Shown: positions 1 to 8,200, counted from the first letter of the stretch. The stretch is DNA of 52,444 nt from Lachnospiraceae bacterium (GCA_022799755.1 JAAWOU010000019.1:1-52444), one strand, 5' to 3'. The notes: generated by a model not told the origin, from the sequence alone. Made by a program: numbers and translations.

Positions 1-1
1 T

Positions 2-100
2 CGAAACGGCCATGCCCGGGAGAATTTTCAGATGCGTATTGTGCAGCAGAAAATTACTCCCCTGCAGGGGCATGGAAGTGGAGAGACGGAACTGGAATAG
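2..100 (+). CDS. C-terminal end of an upstream gene, partial
   Basis: An open frame enters from the left edge and stops at TAG 98-100. It encodes about 32 residues rich in Q, E and G, with no recognisable domain. The stop touches the ribosome binding site of the next gene, the spacing expected inside an operon, which is the main reason to think it is coding. The frame of the next gene is also open to the left edge, so this call is weak. Confidence 0.3.
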   Translation, partial: RNGHARENFQMRIVQQKITPLQGHGSGETELE

Positions 101-111
101 GAGGCAAGGGC

Positions 112-960
112 ATGGGCAGGAGACAGGACCAGATAGCGGGACAGCGGTTCGGGAGTCTGACCGCGGCGGAGCCGACGGCAGAGAGAAAGAACGGATATAC
201 CGTGTGGCGCTGCGTGTGCGACTGCGGCAAAGAAGCGCTGGTATCCTCCCGCCACCTGAAGAAAGGGTGGAAGACGGACTGCGGCTGCGGCATGGGAAAG
301 GAGCGGGAGCCTGACCTGACGGGACAGCGGTTCGGGAAGCTGACGGTGCTGGGGCCGGAGGAGAGCCCGGAAGCAGGCGGCAGGGTGCAGTGGCGCTGCC
401 GGTGCGACTGCGGCGCACGGATCACGGCGGATACAGGGCGGCTTACCGGCGGCTATCGGAAGAGCTGCGGCTGCCTGGCACGGACAGAGCGGAAAGACTG
501 GATCGGGAGGACTTTCGGGAGCCTCACCGTGACGGCCTACGACGGAAAGCGAGGCGGGCGCCACTACTGGCGCTGCGTCTGCCTGTGCGGCGGGGAAGCG
601 GTGGTGAGCCAGTCGAACCTGCAGGGGGGGCATACCAAGAGCTGCGGCTGTCTGTGGGATCCGGCGTCCACCAGGCATTTCGTGGACGGCACCTGCATCG
701 AGAGTATACGCAGCCGCAGGGTGTCCGCCGGCAATCGGAGCGGCGTCAGGGGCGTCTACAGGAACAACAGGACAGGGCGCTGGGCGGCCCAGATTACGTT
801 CCGTGGGAAGACCCGCTATTTGGGGAGCTTCGACAGCCTGGAGGAGGCGGCCGGAGCCCGGGCGGAGGCGGAGAAGATATTCGACGACTTTCTAAAGCAG
901 CATGGAGATACCGGGGCGGAAACCATGCCCTGTGCGGTGGCAGGAGGCACACATGGGTAG
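112..960 (+). CDS. Triple zinc-ribbon repeat protein with C-terminal AP2/ERF-like DNA-binding domain
   Basis: The 282-residue protein has three similar units at about residues 10-60, 70-120 and 130-180. Each has the form G-x-x-FG-x-LTV, then W-x-C-x-C-x-CG, then a closing SCGC or DCGC, so each can bind a metal ion. Residues about 208-262 (SGVRGVYRNNRTGRWAAQI, then YLGSFDSLEEAA) match the AP2/ERF fold found in phage HNH endonucleases and in plant factors. No HNH or recombinase catalytic motif is visible, so a purely DNA-binding role is inferred. AGGAGG sits 6-7 bases before ATG 112. The frame is open upstream to the window edge, but this start has the best signal. The 3' end overlaps the sortase start by 8 bases, so the two genes are probably co-translated. 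Such modules are common in phages, but no phage gene is nearby. Confidence 0.7.
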   Translation: MGRRQDQIAGQRFGSLTAAEPTAERKNGYTVWRCVCDCGKEALVSSRHLKKGWKTDCGCGMGKEREPDLTGQRFGKLTVLGPEESPEAGGRVQWRCRCDCGARITADTGRLTGGYRKSCGCLARTERKDWIGRTFGSLTVTAYDGKRGGRHYWRCVCLCGGEAVVSQSNLQGGHTKSCGCLWDPASTRHFVDGTCIESIRSRRVSAGNRSGVRGVYRNNRTGRWAAQITFRGKTRYLGSFDSLEEAAGARAEAEKIFDDFLKQHGDTGAETMPCAVAGGTHG

Positions 961-1807
961 AAAGATCAGACGCACTCTCATGATAATCCTGGGCGCGGTG
1001 TTCCTGTTTTCGGTGTGCTTTATCATCGTGGTGCGGTACGAGTACAGGGCCAATGAGGCCCTCTATGAGGGAGCGGCCAGGCAGTACACCGCGGCGGCTT
1101 CCGGGGACGCTTCCGGCGGTATCGGGGGAAGCGGTCCGGCGGGCGGACAGGACGATGCCTCCGGACAGGGGGGCCCGACAGGGGAAGACTTCTTCGCGGA
1201 CCTCCCTCCCATTGCGGTGGACTTTCAGGCCCTGCAGGCCGTGAATGAGGACGTCTGCGGCTGGCTTTACTGCGGCGGCACGCCCATAAACTACCCTGTC
1301 CTGCAGGGGGAGGACAACGACGCCTACCTGCACCACAGCTACGACAAAGCCTACGCCGGCGCCGGGTCCATCTTCGTGGAGGCCCTCAACAGCCGGGACT
1401 TCGCGGACGCCAACACCATCGTCTACGGGCACCACATGCGGGACGGCTCCATGTTCGCCTGCCTGGACAAGTGGGCTCAGGAGGGATTCTACGAAAGCCA
1501 CCCCGTGGCATGGCTGCTGACGCCAAAGCAGGACTACCGCATCGACCTGTTCGCGGGATACACCACCTCCGGGTACTCGGACACCTACACGATCTTCACC
1601 GGTCCCTGCGGGGAGCTGGAGGAGTATCTGGAGCGGAGTATGGGGCAGTCGGACTTTGCGTCCGGCATCCCTAAGGAGGCGGCAACGGACCCGCAGAACC
1701 GCTATGTGGTGCTGTCCACCTGCGCCTATGTATTCACGGACGCCAGGTATGTGCTCCACGGTGTGCTGGTGCCCGTGGACAGCGCAGGAGGGGTACCGTT
1801 TCCATAG
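953..1807 (+). CDS. srtB: Class B sortase
   Basis: Sortases are membrane-anchored transpeptidases that cleave a sorting signal in secreted proteins and join them to cell wall peptidoglycan or to pilin. This 284-residue protein has an N-terminal membrane anchor (about residues 8-27), a Gly/Ser-rich linker (48-78) and a class B catalytic domain. The expected catalytic residues are present: His160 in the VYGHHM motif, Cys257 in VVLSTC and Arg265 in DARYVLHG. The start at 953 is chosen because AGGAGG lies at the right distance; an earlier in-frame ATG at 902 would make the anchor internal. It overlaps the AP2-domain gene. No LPXTG- or NPQTN-type substrate gene is visible in the window, so its target is unknown. 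Confidence 0.9.
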   Translation: MGRKIRRTLMIILGAVFLFSVCFIIVVRYEYRANEALYEGAARQYTAAASGDASGGIGGSGPAGGQDDASGQGGPTGEDFFADLPPIAVDFQALQAVNEDVCGWLYCGGTPINYPVLQGEDNDAYLHHSYDKAYAGAGSIFVEALNSRDFADANTIVYGHHMRDGSMFACLDKWAQEGFYESHPVAWLLTPKQDYRIDLFAGYTTSGYSDTYTIFTGPCGELEEYLERSMGQSDFASGIPKEAATDPQNRYVVLSTCAYVFTDARYVLHGVLVPVDSAGGVPFP

Positions 1808-1811
1808 GGGC

Positions 1812-2084
1812 GGGACAAAGCGAGGTGAGCCGGAGCAGGCAGCCGGCCCGGGACAGAACGAGGTGAGCCGAAGCGGACAGCCGGCCCGGGACAAAGCGAG
1901 GTGAGCCGGAGCAGGCAGCCGGCCCGGGACAGAACGAGGTGAGCCGAAGCGGACAGCCAGCCCGGGACAAAGCGAGGTGAGCCGGAGCAGGCAGCCGGCC
2001 CGGGACAGCGAAGTGAGCCGAAGCAGGCGGCCGGCCCGGGACAGAGCAAAGTGGCGGGACCGGATGAGCAGCCCGGGACAAAGC
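1812..2084 (+). repeat. Tandem 38-bp repeat block with 76-bp higher-order period
   Basis: Contiguous GC-rich units begin GGGACAAAGCGAGGTGAGCC or GGGACAGAACGAGGTGAGCC and end in GCCGGCCC. Units start at 1812, 1850, 1888, 1926, 1964, 2002, 2038 and 2075. Units 1, 3 and 5 are identical (type A). Units 2 and 4 are a second version (type B) differing from each other by one base, so the true period is 76 bp. Units 6 to 8 decay progressively. The block fills the gap between the sortase and the regulator. Open frames across it on both strands are arginine- or proline-rich and look non-coding. Confidence 0.9.
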
Positions 2085-2111
2085 GGGAACAGGAACAGCA
2101 GAGGGGGAAGA

Positions 2112-3356
2112 ATGGAAGAAAAAAGGACACATGAGGAGGACTGCCTGCAGGTGCAGATGTTCGGCGGTTTCTCACTCTTCTGGAACGGAAAGCTGGTGGC
2201 CGGCAGCAGGAAGACCACAGAGTCCCAGTTCAACTATCTGATGCAGCTTCTGCTGCATCACCGAAAGGAGGGCGTCAGCCGGGACATGCTGGAGCGGGTG
2301 CTTTTCGAGGACCGGGATATTCTGGACATACACCATGCGGCCAGGAGCGTGATCTACAATGCGAAGAAACGTCTGAAAGCAGCCGGCCTGCCGGATGTAA
2401 ACTATATCGAACAGAGGAAAGGCATCTGCTACTGGAATCCCCAGGTGCCGGTAAGGGAGGATGCGGCGGAATTCGAGCGCCTTTTTCAGGAGGCCGAGAA
2501 AGCCGTGGAGCAGGAGGAAAAGGTACGCCTGTACATGGAGGCATGCCGTCTCTACACGGGAGAATTTCTGCCCCAGCAGACAGGCGTGGTCTGGGTGGCC
2601 CAGGAGGCAAAGCGCTATCGGCTGCTGTTCTGCGCCTGTGTGGAGCGCACGGCCCAACAGCTGCGCATGACCCAGGATTTTCTGCAGATGGAGGAGTTGG
2701 GAATCTACGCCACCGCGATCAGCCCCCTGTCGGATTGGGAGACCATCACCATGGAGGCGCTGGTGGCCATGGGGCGTTATGAGGATGCCCGCAGGCTCTA
2801 TGACGATACGGTGGGACTGTATTTTCAGGAGCAGGGCCTGCGGCCGTCCGACCGTATGATGGGACTTTTTGACAAGCTGGGCACCCAGATGGAGCATCAG
2901 TACGATGCCCTGGATGATATCCAGAAAAAGCTTTCGGAGGAAACGGAGGCAGTGCCGGGCGGATACCTGTGCACCTATCCGGTATTCCAGGGGATATACC
3001 GCATGGTGGGCCGCATGATGGAGCGTGGCGGCCAGTCCGTGTACCTGATGCTGTGCATGGTGGTGGACAGCAAGGGCAATCCCATGAAAGAGGGAAATGC
3101 TTTGGAGGAGCTGACCCAGAGGCTGGGGGAGGCGATTCAGCAGTCCGTGAGGCACAGCGATTCCGTCTGCAGATACGGCAAGGGGCAGTATCTGGTGCTG
3201 CTGGTGAATACCACCAGGGAGAACTGCACCGTCATCCAGCGGCGGATTAATTACCATTTTATGGTCAGACGACAGCGCACGGGCATTCAATATTATGTAA
3301 ACAGCGTCGTCTGTGCACCGAAAGGGAAAGGCTGTCCTGAACAGGATAAAGGGTAG
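2112..3356 (+). CDS. SARP-type transcriptional regulator (winged helix, BTAD, degenerate GGDEF-like tail)
   Basis: The 414-residue protein starts with an OmpR/SARP-like winged helix (about 10-100; LQVQMFGGFSLFWNGK), followed by a bacterial transcriptional activation domain of helical repeats (about 105-245). The C-terminal part (about 280-405) has the outline of a GGDEF domain, but the signature is replaced by RYGKGQYLVLL, so diguanylate cyclase activity is unlikely and a sensory or dimerising role is inferred. The start at ATG 2112 follows GAGGGGG. A longer frame from GTG 1977 would run through the tandem repeats and is rejected. It lies between the sortase and a small hypothetical gene with the same direction, 4 bases from the latter, so the pair is probably one operon. 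The regulated genes are unknown. Confidence 0.8.
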   Translation: MEEKRTHEEDCLQVQMFGGFSLFWNGKLVAGSRKTTESQFNYLMQLLLHHRKEGVSRDMLERVLFEDRDILDIHHAARSVIYNAKKRLKAAGLPDVNYIEQRKGICYWNPQVPVREDAAEFERLFQEAEKAVEQEEKVRLYMEACRLYTGEFLPQQTGVVWVAQEAKRYRLLFCACVERTAQQLRMTQDFLQMEELGIYATAISPLSDWETITMEALVAMGRYEDARRLYDDTVGLYFQEQGLRPSDRMMGLFDKLGTQMEHQYDALDDIQKKLSEETEAVPGGYLCTYPVFQGIYRMVGRMMERGGQSVYLMLCMVVDSKGNPMKEGNALEELTQRLGEAIQQSVRHSDSVCRYGKGQYLVLLVNTTRENCTVIQRRINYHFMVRRQRTGIQYYVNSVVCAPKGKGCPEQDKG

Positions 3357-3360
3357 GATT

Positions 3361-3855
3361 ATGGAAAAGACACAGTGGTATCTAGGGACGCCGAACGGCG
3401 TGGTGCTGTGCGTTGACCGGGTAGGAAGAGGGCAGCTGGCAGGCAGGTTCTATCATGCCTACACAGAGGAGGGAATCCCTTTTTCTAATATTGAAGAGGT
3501 GATCTTTCGGCTGGAGGGATTTTACGATTCTCTGAATTTTCCGCATCCCACCACCGACAGCCGCACGTTTCAAAATCGAGGGGGACAGAGAGAATCCAGG
3601 AAAGAGAGGACGAGAATCATGAACGACGAGGAATTGTTGAGTAAGCATGGAGACCTGGGAACATTCATTATCCGTGTCCAGCACAGGCAGAACAGCAGCT
3701 GGCAGGGGCGCATTACATGGATGGACAAGGACAAGACAGTGTATTTCCGTTCTATCTGGGAAATGATCAAGCTGGTGGAGAGCGCGCTGGACACAGTCAG
3801 CATGCAGGAGGACAATCCGGGCGAAGTGTCATGGAACGGCGAGGCGGAATCATAA
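3361..3855 (+). CDS. Small hypothetical protein linked to the SARP regulator
   Basis: A 164-residue protein starting 4 bases after the SARP gene. The N-terminal half (YLGTPNGVVLCVDRVGRG) and the C-terminal half (about 95-150; FIIRVQHRQNSSWQGRITWM followed by FRSIWEMIKLVESAL) look like two small mixed alpha/beta units joined by an Arg/Glu-rich linker. No signal peptide or membrane segment is present. I do not recognise a catalytic motif. Its tight spacing to the regulator suggests a partner or target of it. An upstream in-frame ATG at 3313 lies inside the regulator gene and is less likely. Confidence 0.65.
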   Translation: MEKTQWYLGTPNGVVLCVDRVGRGQLAGRFYHAYTEEGIPFSNIEEVIFRLEGFYDSLNFPHPTTDSRTFQNRGGQRESRKERTRIMNDEELLSKHGDLGTFIIRVQHRQNSSWQGRITWMDKDKTVYFRSIWEMIKLVESALDTVSMQEDNPGEVSWNGEAES

Positions 3856-3879
3856 AAGGACCGGAAAGCGGGAAAAGAA

Positions 3880-3906
3880 AACGGCATAGCTTTTGGCTAT
3901 GCCGTT
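3880..3906 (-). terminator. Rho-independent terminator between convergent genes
   Basis: A perfect 11-bp stem (AACGGCATAGC / GCTATGCCGTT) has a 5-base loop. The minus-strand transcript continues into a U-rich tail (TTTTCTTTTCC), so it mainly ends the minus gene at 3941, but it can also serve the plus-strand operon. Confidence 0.8.
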
Positions 3907-3940
3907 CGCAATTGTGCTTCTCTTTGTTCGAGACAGTGAT

Positions 3941-4579
3941 TTAAGCCTCCGGATCCACAGGAGTAGCGCTGGTCTTCTTGGCTTCCTCGGCCATCTGGTC
4001 GAATTTCTCCATCACGGCTTCATAGGTGCGCTGGGAGATGTCGGGGAGATCGCCGCCCCAGGCCTTGCCGGCTTTCTTGAAGCCTTTCTCAAAAGCTGCG
4101 CGCATGTCCTCGATCTTGTCGGGATCGCCGCCGGTCAGTGCCTTGGCGAAATCGATGATTCTGTCAGAGGTCTTGTTCACACCCCAATAGCCGTCCTCGG
4201 CAATGTCCGCCTGGGCCTGAGCCTTGGTAGCGGGATCAACGGTATAGTTGCCGCTGCGCAGGAAAGACCAGATATCGTTGGCCTTGCCGTAAGCGGTGGC
4301 CTGTCCGGTCATCATCTTCTCCACCAGGCCGCGCAGCTGCGACATGCGCGCATCCGCATCGGCTTTCATCTTGTTGATCAGATTGGTATCGGGCGTGTAG
4401 GTAGGCTTCGCGGCAGTGGAGCCGGCAGGCTCATATATGACACCTTTGTCGGCAGCATTTTCCTCTGCCTTGGATGTGTCTTTTGACGCGGTACTTTCCG
4501 CGGCTTTTGTGTCGGCCTTTACATTTTCATAGCTATAGGCAGCCGATACCTGATTCGATGTAACTCCGTTTACACTCAT
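3941..4579 (-). CDS. DUF5610-like hypothetical protein
   Basis: A 212-residue soluble protein. The first 60 residues are low-complexity, rich in Ala, Ser, Lys and Glu. The remainder is helical and contains TSDRIIDFAKALTGGDPDKI and KGFKKAGKAWGGDLPDIS, which resemble the conserved blocks of the DUF5610 family as I remember it. Function is unknown. The start at 4579 is chosen because AAAGGAGG precedes it with good spacing; the ATG at 4615 gives 12 more residues but has no such site. It stands alone, ends at a strong terminator, and lies downstream of the DUF1934 gene in the same direction. Confidence 0.7.
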   Translation of the reverse strand: MSVNGVTSNQVSAAYSYENVKADTKAAESTASKDTSKAEENAADKGVIYEPAGSTAAKPTYTPDTNLINKMKADADARMSQLRGLVEKMMTGQATAYGKANDIWSFLRSGNYTVDPATKAQAQADIAEDGYWGVNKTSDRIIDFAKALTGGDPDKIEDMRAAFEKGFKKAGKAWGGDLPDISQRTYEAVMEKFDQMAEEAKKTSATPVDPEA

Positions 4580-4690
4580 AGTATCCTCCTTTTGACGAAT
4601 TGTTTTATCATCCATGATATTTTAACGTTATCTGTAAATTATTTCGGCACACGAATTGGAAAAGTTTAGCTTTTCTGTGAGAATTGATTC

Positions 4691-5119
4691 TTAATTTTCG
4701 GGCAGCGCCAGGTCCATATCCAGGGTACAGTCCGAGAGGAACCGGCCCTCTGAGCTCAGGCTGTAGTCCAGTCGGATCCGGATCCGGTTCTGCAGCCGGG
4801 CGATTTCCGCTTTCCGGGTGGAGACCTCCAGAGAGAGCGTTCCATAGGGCGTGACATAGTCGGACCTGCAGGTGCAGCCGGCTTCGAAAATCATGCGGGA
4901 ACGGATGCCGCCGCGCCTGGTTATCTCCAGCACCCGGTCCCGGTACTTTATGATGTTTTTGACGGGGGCTTTGCCGTCCGGGGAAGCCTCCTCGTAGAGA
5001 ATATAGGAGCTGCCGTCTTTCTCATAGTATTCCGCCTCCGCGCGGCTCTCGGTGACGGACTCTTCTCCGGACTCGTCCCGCTGCCGTCCGGCCAGTGTGA
5101 GCATGGCTTTTTTTCCCAT
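4691..5119 (-). CDS. DUF1934 family protein (YwiB-like beta barrel)
   Basis: The 142-residue protein alternates short beta strands with charged turns (DGSSYILYEEASPDG, SRMIFEAGCTCRSDYVTPYG, RIRIRLDYSLSSEG), the pattern of the small calycin-like barrel family DUF1934 typified by Bacillus YwiB. Biochemical role is unknown. It is the last gene of the ispE-gntR-murI cluster, 75 bases after murI. It has no signal peptide or membrane segment. Confidence 0.8.
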   Translation of the reverse strand: MGKKAMLTLAGRQRDESGEESVTESRAEAEYYEKDGSSYILYEEASPDGKAPVKNIIKYRDRVLEITRRGGIRSRMIFEAGCTCRSDYVTPYGTLSLEVSTRKAEIARLQNRIRIRLDYSLSSEGRFLSDCTLDMDLALPEN

Positions 5120-5194
5120 AGAGGACTCCTTTATACGGCCTTTCGCCCGGCCGTCCCCGGCACATTCCTGCCCGGCGGTTTTGTGTGCGCCGCC

Positions 5195-6049
5195 TCAGTA
5201 GGCCTCGATATTGACCGTCTTGGCCGACAGGATGCCGTATTTGATGATAGAGTTGGCAAAGTGAATGAACTTATCCGCCTTGTCGCTGATATAGAACTGA
5301 TAGCGGTTGCTCCCCAGGGCCGGGGGCTCCTGGCAGAGCAGGCCGTGGCGTATCAGGAGCTCACGCAGCTGTCTTGCGGTCTCGTAAGCCGGATTTACCA
5401 GGGTGACCCTCTCCCCCATGATCTTTCCCAGAGTAGAGCGGATCAAAGGATAGTGGGTGCAGCCCAGGATCAGGGTGTCGATATCTATGTCGATGAGCTC
5501 CGTCAGATACCTGCGGGCGATCTCGTCCGTCACGGGATCCTCCCATAGCCCCTCCTCCACCAGGGGCACGAAGAGCGGGCAGGCTTTGCCATAGATGGAG
5601 ATATCCGGATTCAGTTCCCGTATGTACTTGGTGTAGATCTGGCTGCCGATGGTGGCCTCCGTGGCAATGACCCCGATGCGGCCGTTTCTGGTGGCGGACA
5701 CGGCCTGCCTGGCTCCCGGCTTTACCACGCCTATGATCGGGATGTCGATGTCCCGCTCCAGGGCCTCCATGGCATAGGCGCTTGCGGTATTGCAGGCCAC
5801 CACGATAGTCTTTACCTGAAAGGTGCGCAGGAAACGCACAATCTGTTCGGAAAACCGTGTGACGGTCTCCTGGGACTTGTTTCCGTAGGGGACCCGGGCA
5901 GTGTCCCCGAAATAAATGATTTTTTCATTGGGAATCTGCCGCATGATTTCCCGCACCACAGTAAGACCGCCCACACCGGAATCGAATACACCGATGGGGG
6001 CGTCCTTGGCCGGAATTGCCCTATTTTGTCTCAGTTCCGTTTCTGTCAT
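5195..6049 (-). CDS. murI: Glutamate racemase
   Basis: MurI converts L-glutamate to D-glutamate for peptidoglycan precursor synthesis in the cytoplasm. The 284-residue length is usual. The two catalytic cysteines are present in their motifs: Cys86 in VACNTAS and Cys197 in GCTHYP. The N-terminal substrate loop IGVFDSGVGGLTV and the YFGDTARVPYG motif are intact. GGGAGG precedes ATG 6049 by 6 bases. The start overlaps the end of the small membrane protein gene by 29 bases, which indicates translational coupling. Confidence 0.97.
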   Translation of the reverse strand: MTETELRQNRAIPAKDAPIGVFDSGVGGLTVVREIMRQIPNEKIIYFGDTARVPYGNKSQETVTRFSEQIVRFLRTFQVKTIVVACNTASAYAMEALERDIDIPIIGVVKPGARQAVSATRNGRIGVIATEATIGSQIYTKYIRELNPDISIYGKACPLFVPLVEEGLWEDPVTDEIARRYLTELIDIDIDTLILGCTHYPLIRSTLGKIMGERVTLVNPAYETARQLRELLIRHGLLCQEPPALGSNRYQFYISDKADKFIHFANSIIKYGILSAKTVNIEAY

Positions 6050-6314
6050 GAAAAGCCTCCCAAAGTAAACCGATCTCCGTAAACAGCCTGCTGCGAAACG
6101 AGATCTGCTCCCGGTCCGCGTTCAGCAGATCGAGATACAGGCTGCTGCCAAAGCTCCATTCCGAAGCCTGAGAAACCGATGCGCCGCTCTCGTCCGCCTG
6201 GCTGACTTTTACCGTGTCCGGCGTCAGCGCAAGTTCCGGATAGAGCAGGCCCCACCAGCCAAGCGCGGCGCATAATCCCACCGCCGCACGGATTCCGATC
6301 CATTTTTGTTTCAT
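6021..6314 (-). CDS. Small single-pass membrane protein
   Basis: A 97-residue protein with one N-terminal hydrophobic segment (about residues 5-25; AAVGLCAALGWWGLLYPELA) and a short outward-facing polar tail rich in Ser, Asp and Glu. It could be a signal-anchored or secreted protein. The start at 6314 has AGAGGAG at good distance; the ATG at 6371 would place it inside the upstream gene. It overlaps murI by 29 bases. No family is recognised; in other genomes such genes beside murI are unnamed. Confidence 0.6.
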   Translation of the reverse strand: MKQKWIGIRAAVGLCAALGWWGLLYPELALTPDTVKVSQADESGASVSQASEWSFGSSLYLDLLNADREQISFRSRLFTEIGLLWEAFHDRNGTETK

Positions 6315-6367
6315 GCAATCTCCTCTTTTCGCTTTTTGAGGAGTATTGCCCGGATTGCACCGGATAT

Positions 6368-7054
6368 TCACTGCCGGCCGGCGTGTTTTTTGTCATTTTC
6401 AAGGCGAATCTGTCGTATGATTGCTTTTTTCTGATTGTCGATGTGGAGCTTTGCCGCTGCCGCCGCGGTGTCCCTGTCCTTGTTTACAATGCTTTCATAG
6501 ATGATTCTATGCTCCTTGACCAGGGTTTCATGCTGGCTACTGTCCTTGATGTACTCAAAGCGGTAGCGATACATCTGCTCGGAGAGATTGTTCACCATCT
6601 GGATCAGGCGCTGGTTCCCGGTGGCCTGTACGATGATATCGTGCAAAGCCACGTCCGCCTGGGCGATTTTCTTGGCATTTCCCGCAGCCACGCACTGCTC
6701 GAAATGGCTGCACGCTTTCTGCAGCCGGATAAGGCTTTCCTCCGTGATGCGGTCGCAGGCAAGCTCCGCGCAGAGCGCATCCAGCGTCCGGCGGACTTCC
6801 AGGACGTCGCTCATGCTTTTCTCCGTAATCTCCGCGACTACGGCGCCTCTTCTGGGTATCATGGTGGCAAGTCCCTCCAGCTCCAGCCTGCGGATGGCCT
6901 CCCTGACCGGCGTGCGGCTGACCCCCAGTCTGTCCGCCAGATGAAGCTCCATCAGGCGTTCGCCGGGCTTCAGCTCGCCGGTGAGGATGGCCTGACGCAA
7001 GGTATTGAAAACCACATCACGGAGCGGTAGATCTGCTTGAAAATCACTTTGCAT
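6368..7054 (-). CDS. GntR-family transcriptional regulator, FCD (FadR-type) ligand domain
   Basis: The 228-residue protein has an N-terminal winged helix (about 8-75; LRQAILTGELKPGERL, LGVSRTPVREAIRRLE) and an all-helical FCD domain (about 85-215). The FCD domain carries Asp/His residues typical of its metal site (for example DVALHDIIVQATGN and KEHRIIYESI). Such proteins sense small organic acids or metabolites and usually repress. It sits 54 bases downstream of ispE in the same direction and is probably on the same transcript. The ligand cannot be read from the sequence. Confidence 0.9.
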   Translation of the reverse strand: MQSDFQADLPLRDVVFNTLRQAILTGELKPGERLMELHLADRLGVSRTPVREAIRRLELEGLATMIPRRGAVVAEITEKSMSDVLEVRRTLDALCAELACDRITEESLIRLQKACSHFEQCVAAGNAKKIAQADVALHDIIVQATGNQRLIQMVNNLSEQMYRYRFEYIKDSSQHETLVKEHRIIYESIVNKDRDTAAAAAKLHIDNQKKAIIRQIRLENDKKHAGRQ

Positions 7055-7108
7055 AGTAATCCTCCATTCTGAAAGCCCTCAGGGAAAGGCGGCCTTTTTT
7101 AAAAAGTA

Positions 7109-7966
7109 CTAAACAGCAGTAGTCAAAAATACCTGTTCGGACGGATATTCCCGGCGGAACTGATCGAATGCCCTTTGGGCTGCGGCCAGGCTTTGGAAGA
7201 TGCCGAACACGGTGGGACCGCTGCCGCTCATCAGGCTGCCCTCTGCGCCAAGACCCAGCATTTTGGCCTTGATATCGTTTATGACAGGATAGGCTGAGAC
7301 GGTTACGGTCTCCAGCACGTTCTGCATGCGGTCTGTTATGCCGGGGAGACTTCCTGCCAGGATGGCTTCCACCATGCCGTCGATGTCGGGATGGTTTGTG
7401 ACGTCCTGTGCGTCCAGATGCTCGTAGACATATTTGGTGGATACGCTGATATCCGGTTTTACGATGAGGATATGGCAGGGAGGCAGGGGCGCAAGAGGGG
7501 TCAGCTTTTCCCCTATGCCCTCCGCCAGGGCCGTGCCGCCCAGAATGCAGTAGGGCACGTCCGCGCCGATGTTTACACCGTCTTCCATCAGCTGCGGGAC
7601 GGAAAGCCCCAGACAAAAGATCCGGTTGATTCCTTTCATGACGGCTGCGGCGTCCGTGCTTCCCCCGGCCATGCCGGCGGCGATGGGGATGTTCTTGTGC
7701 AGATGGACGCGCAGCCCCTGGGAAATGCCGTATTTGTCCAGCATGAGCCGGGCGGCTTTGCAGATGAGATTGTCTTTGCCGGTGGGCAGATTTCCGGCAT
7801 CGGTGGTGAGAAAGATGCCCTCCGGCGCCGGCTCAACGGTCAGCTCGTCGTGGAGCTCTACGCTCTGCATGACCATTTTCACCTGATGGTAGCCGTTGGG
7901 GAGCCGCCGCACCACATCCAGCCCCAGATTGACTTTGGCATATGCCTTGATCCGATATGCGTCCAT
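7109..7966 (-). CDS. ispE: 4-diphosphocytidyl-2-C-methyl-D-erythritol kinase
   Basis: IspE is the GHMP kinase that phosphorylates CDP-methylerythritol in the MEP pathway to isoprenoids. The 285-residue length is typical. It shows the N-terminal substrate motif KAYAKVNLGLDVV, the glycine-rich ATP loop IPIAAGMAGGSTDAAAV, NIGADVPYCILGG with the expected catalytic Asp, and the C-terminal SGSGPTVFGIF loop. It is the first gene of the minus-strand cluster and has a good sigma-A promoter 30-60 bases upstream. Confidence 0.97.
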   Translation of the reverse strand: MDAYRIKAYAKVNLGLDVVRRLPNGYHQVKMVMQSVELHDELTVEPAPEGIFLTTDAGNLPTGKDNLICKAARLMLDKYGISQGLRVHLHKNIPIAAGMAGGSTDAAAVMKGINRIFCLGLSVPQLMEDGVNIGADVPYCILGGTALAEGIGEKLTPLAPLPPCHILIVKPDISVSTKYVYEHLDAQDVTNHPDIDGMVEAILAGSLPGITDRMQNVLETVTVSAYPVINDIKAKMLGLGAEGSLMSGSGPTVFGIFQSLAAAQRAFDQFRREYPSEQVFLTTAV

Positions 7967-7993
7967 TTATTTTCCTCGATTCTTTTGTACAAA

Positions 7994-8022
7994 ATTATAT
8001 ACAATTGCGTTCTCCGCGTCAA
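7994..8022 (-). promoter_or_regulatory. Sigma-A promoter of the ispE cluster
   Basis: On the minus strand a TTGACG -35 box (8022-8017) and a consensus TATAAT -10 box (7999-7994) are 17 bases apart, 28 bases before the ispE start. Confidence 0.75.
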
Positions 8023-8126
8023 GAGATTCGGGAGATATCGTCCGGATTTTCGGGTTTACCGCCGGGGCTACGCAGGGGCTTGGGGCTTCGCTGCCGGCAG
8101 AGAGGGGGGCGGCGGTCGTGCAGACA

Positions 8127-8159
8127 GTTGCTGAGAGCGGCGAAGCCGTGAACAGCAAC
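8127..8159 (+). repeat. End fragment of the MITE-like repeat family
   Basis: A 33-base stretch, GTTGCTG then AGAG then CGGCGAAGCCGTGAACAGCAAC, matches one end of the element at 13409-13442 in reverse orientation with a few substitutions. It forms a two-step hairpin (GTTGCTG/CAGCAAC outside, CGGC/GCCG inside). The rest of the gap 7967-8312 holds the ispE promoter, a possible promoter for the chemoreceptor, and nothing else I recognise. Confidence 0.6.
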
Positions 8160-8200
8160 AAACGAGGGTGCAGATGCAACCGGTCTCCGGGAAAAGGGGC

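Noticed and set aside
112..960. Prophage or HNH homing endonuclease
   Set aside because: The AP2 domain hints at phage origin, but no HNH motif, integrase, capsid or terminase gene is present nearby.
1812..2084. CRISPR-like array
   Set aside because: The units are contiguous with no variable spacers, and no cas gene is nearby; it is a plain tandem repeat.
794..2233. Long minus-strand open frame of 479 codons
   Set aside because: It runs antisense to the sortase and tandem repeats, is Leu/Pro/Arg-rich without any domain, and follows from the codon bias of the plus-strand genes.
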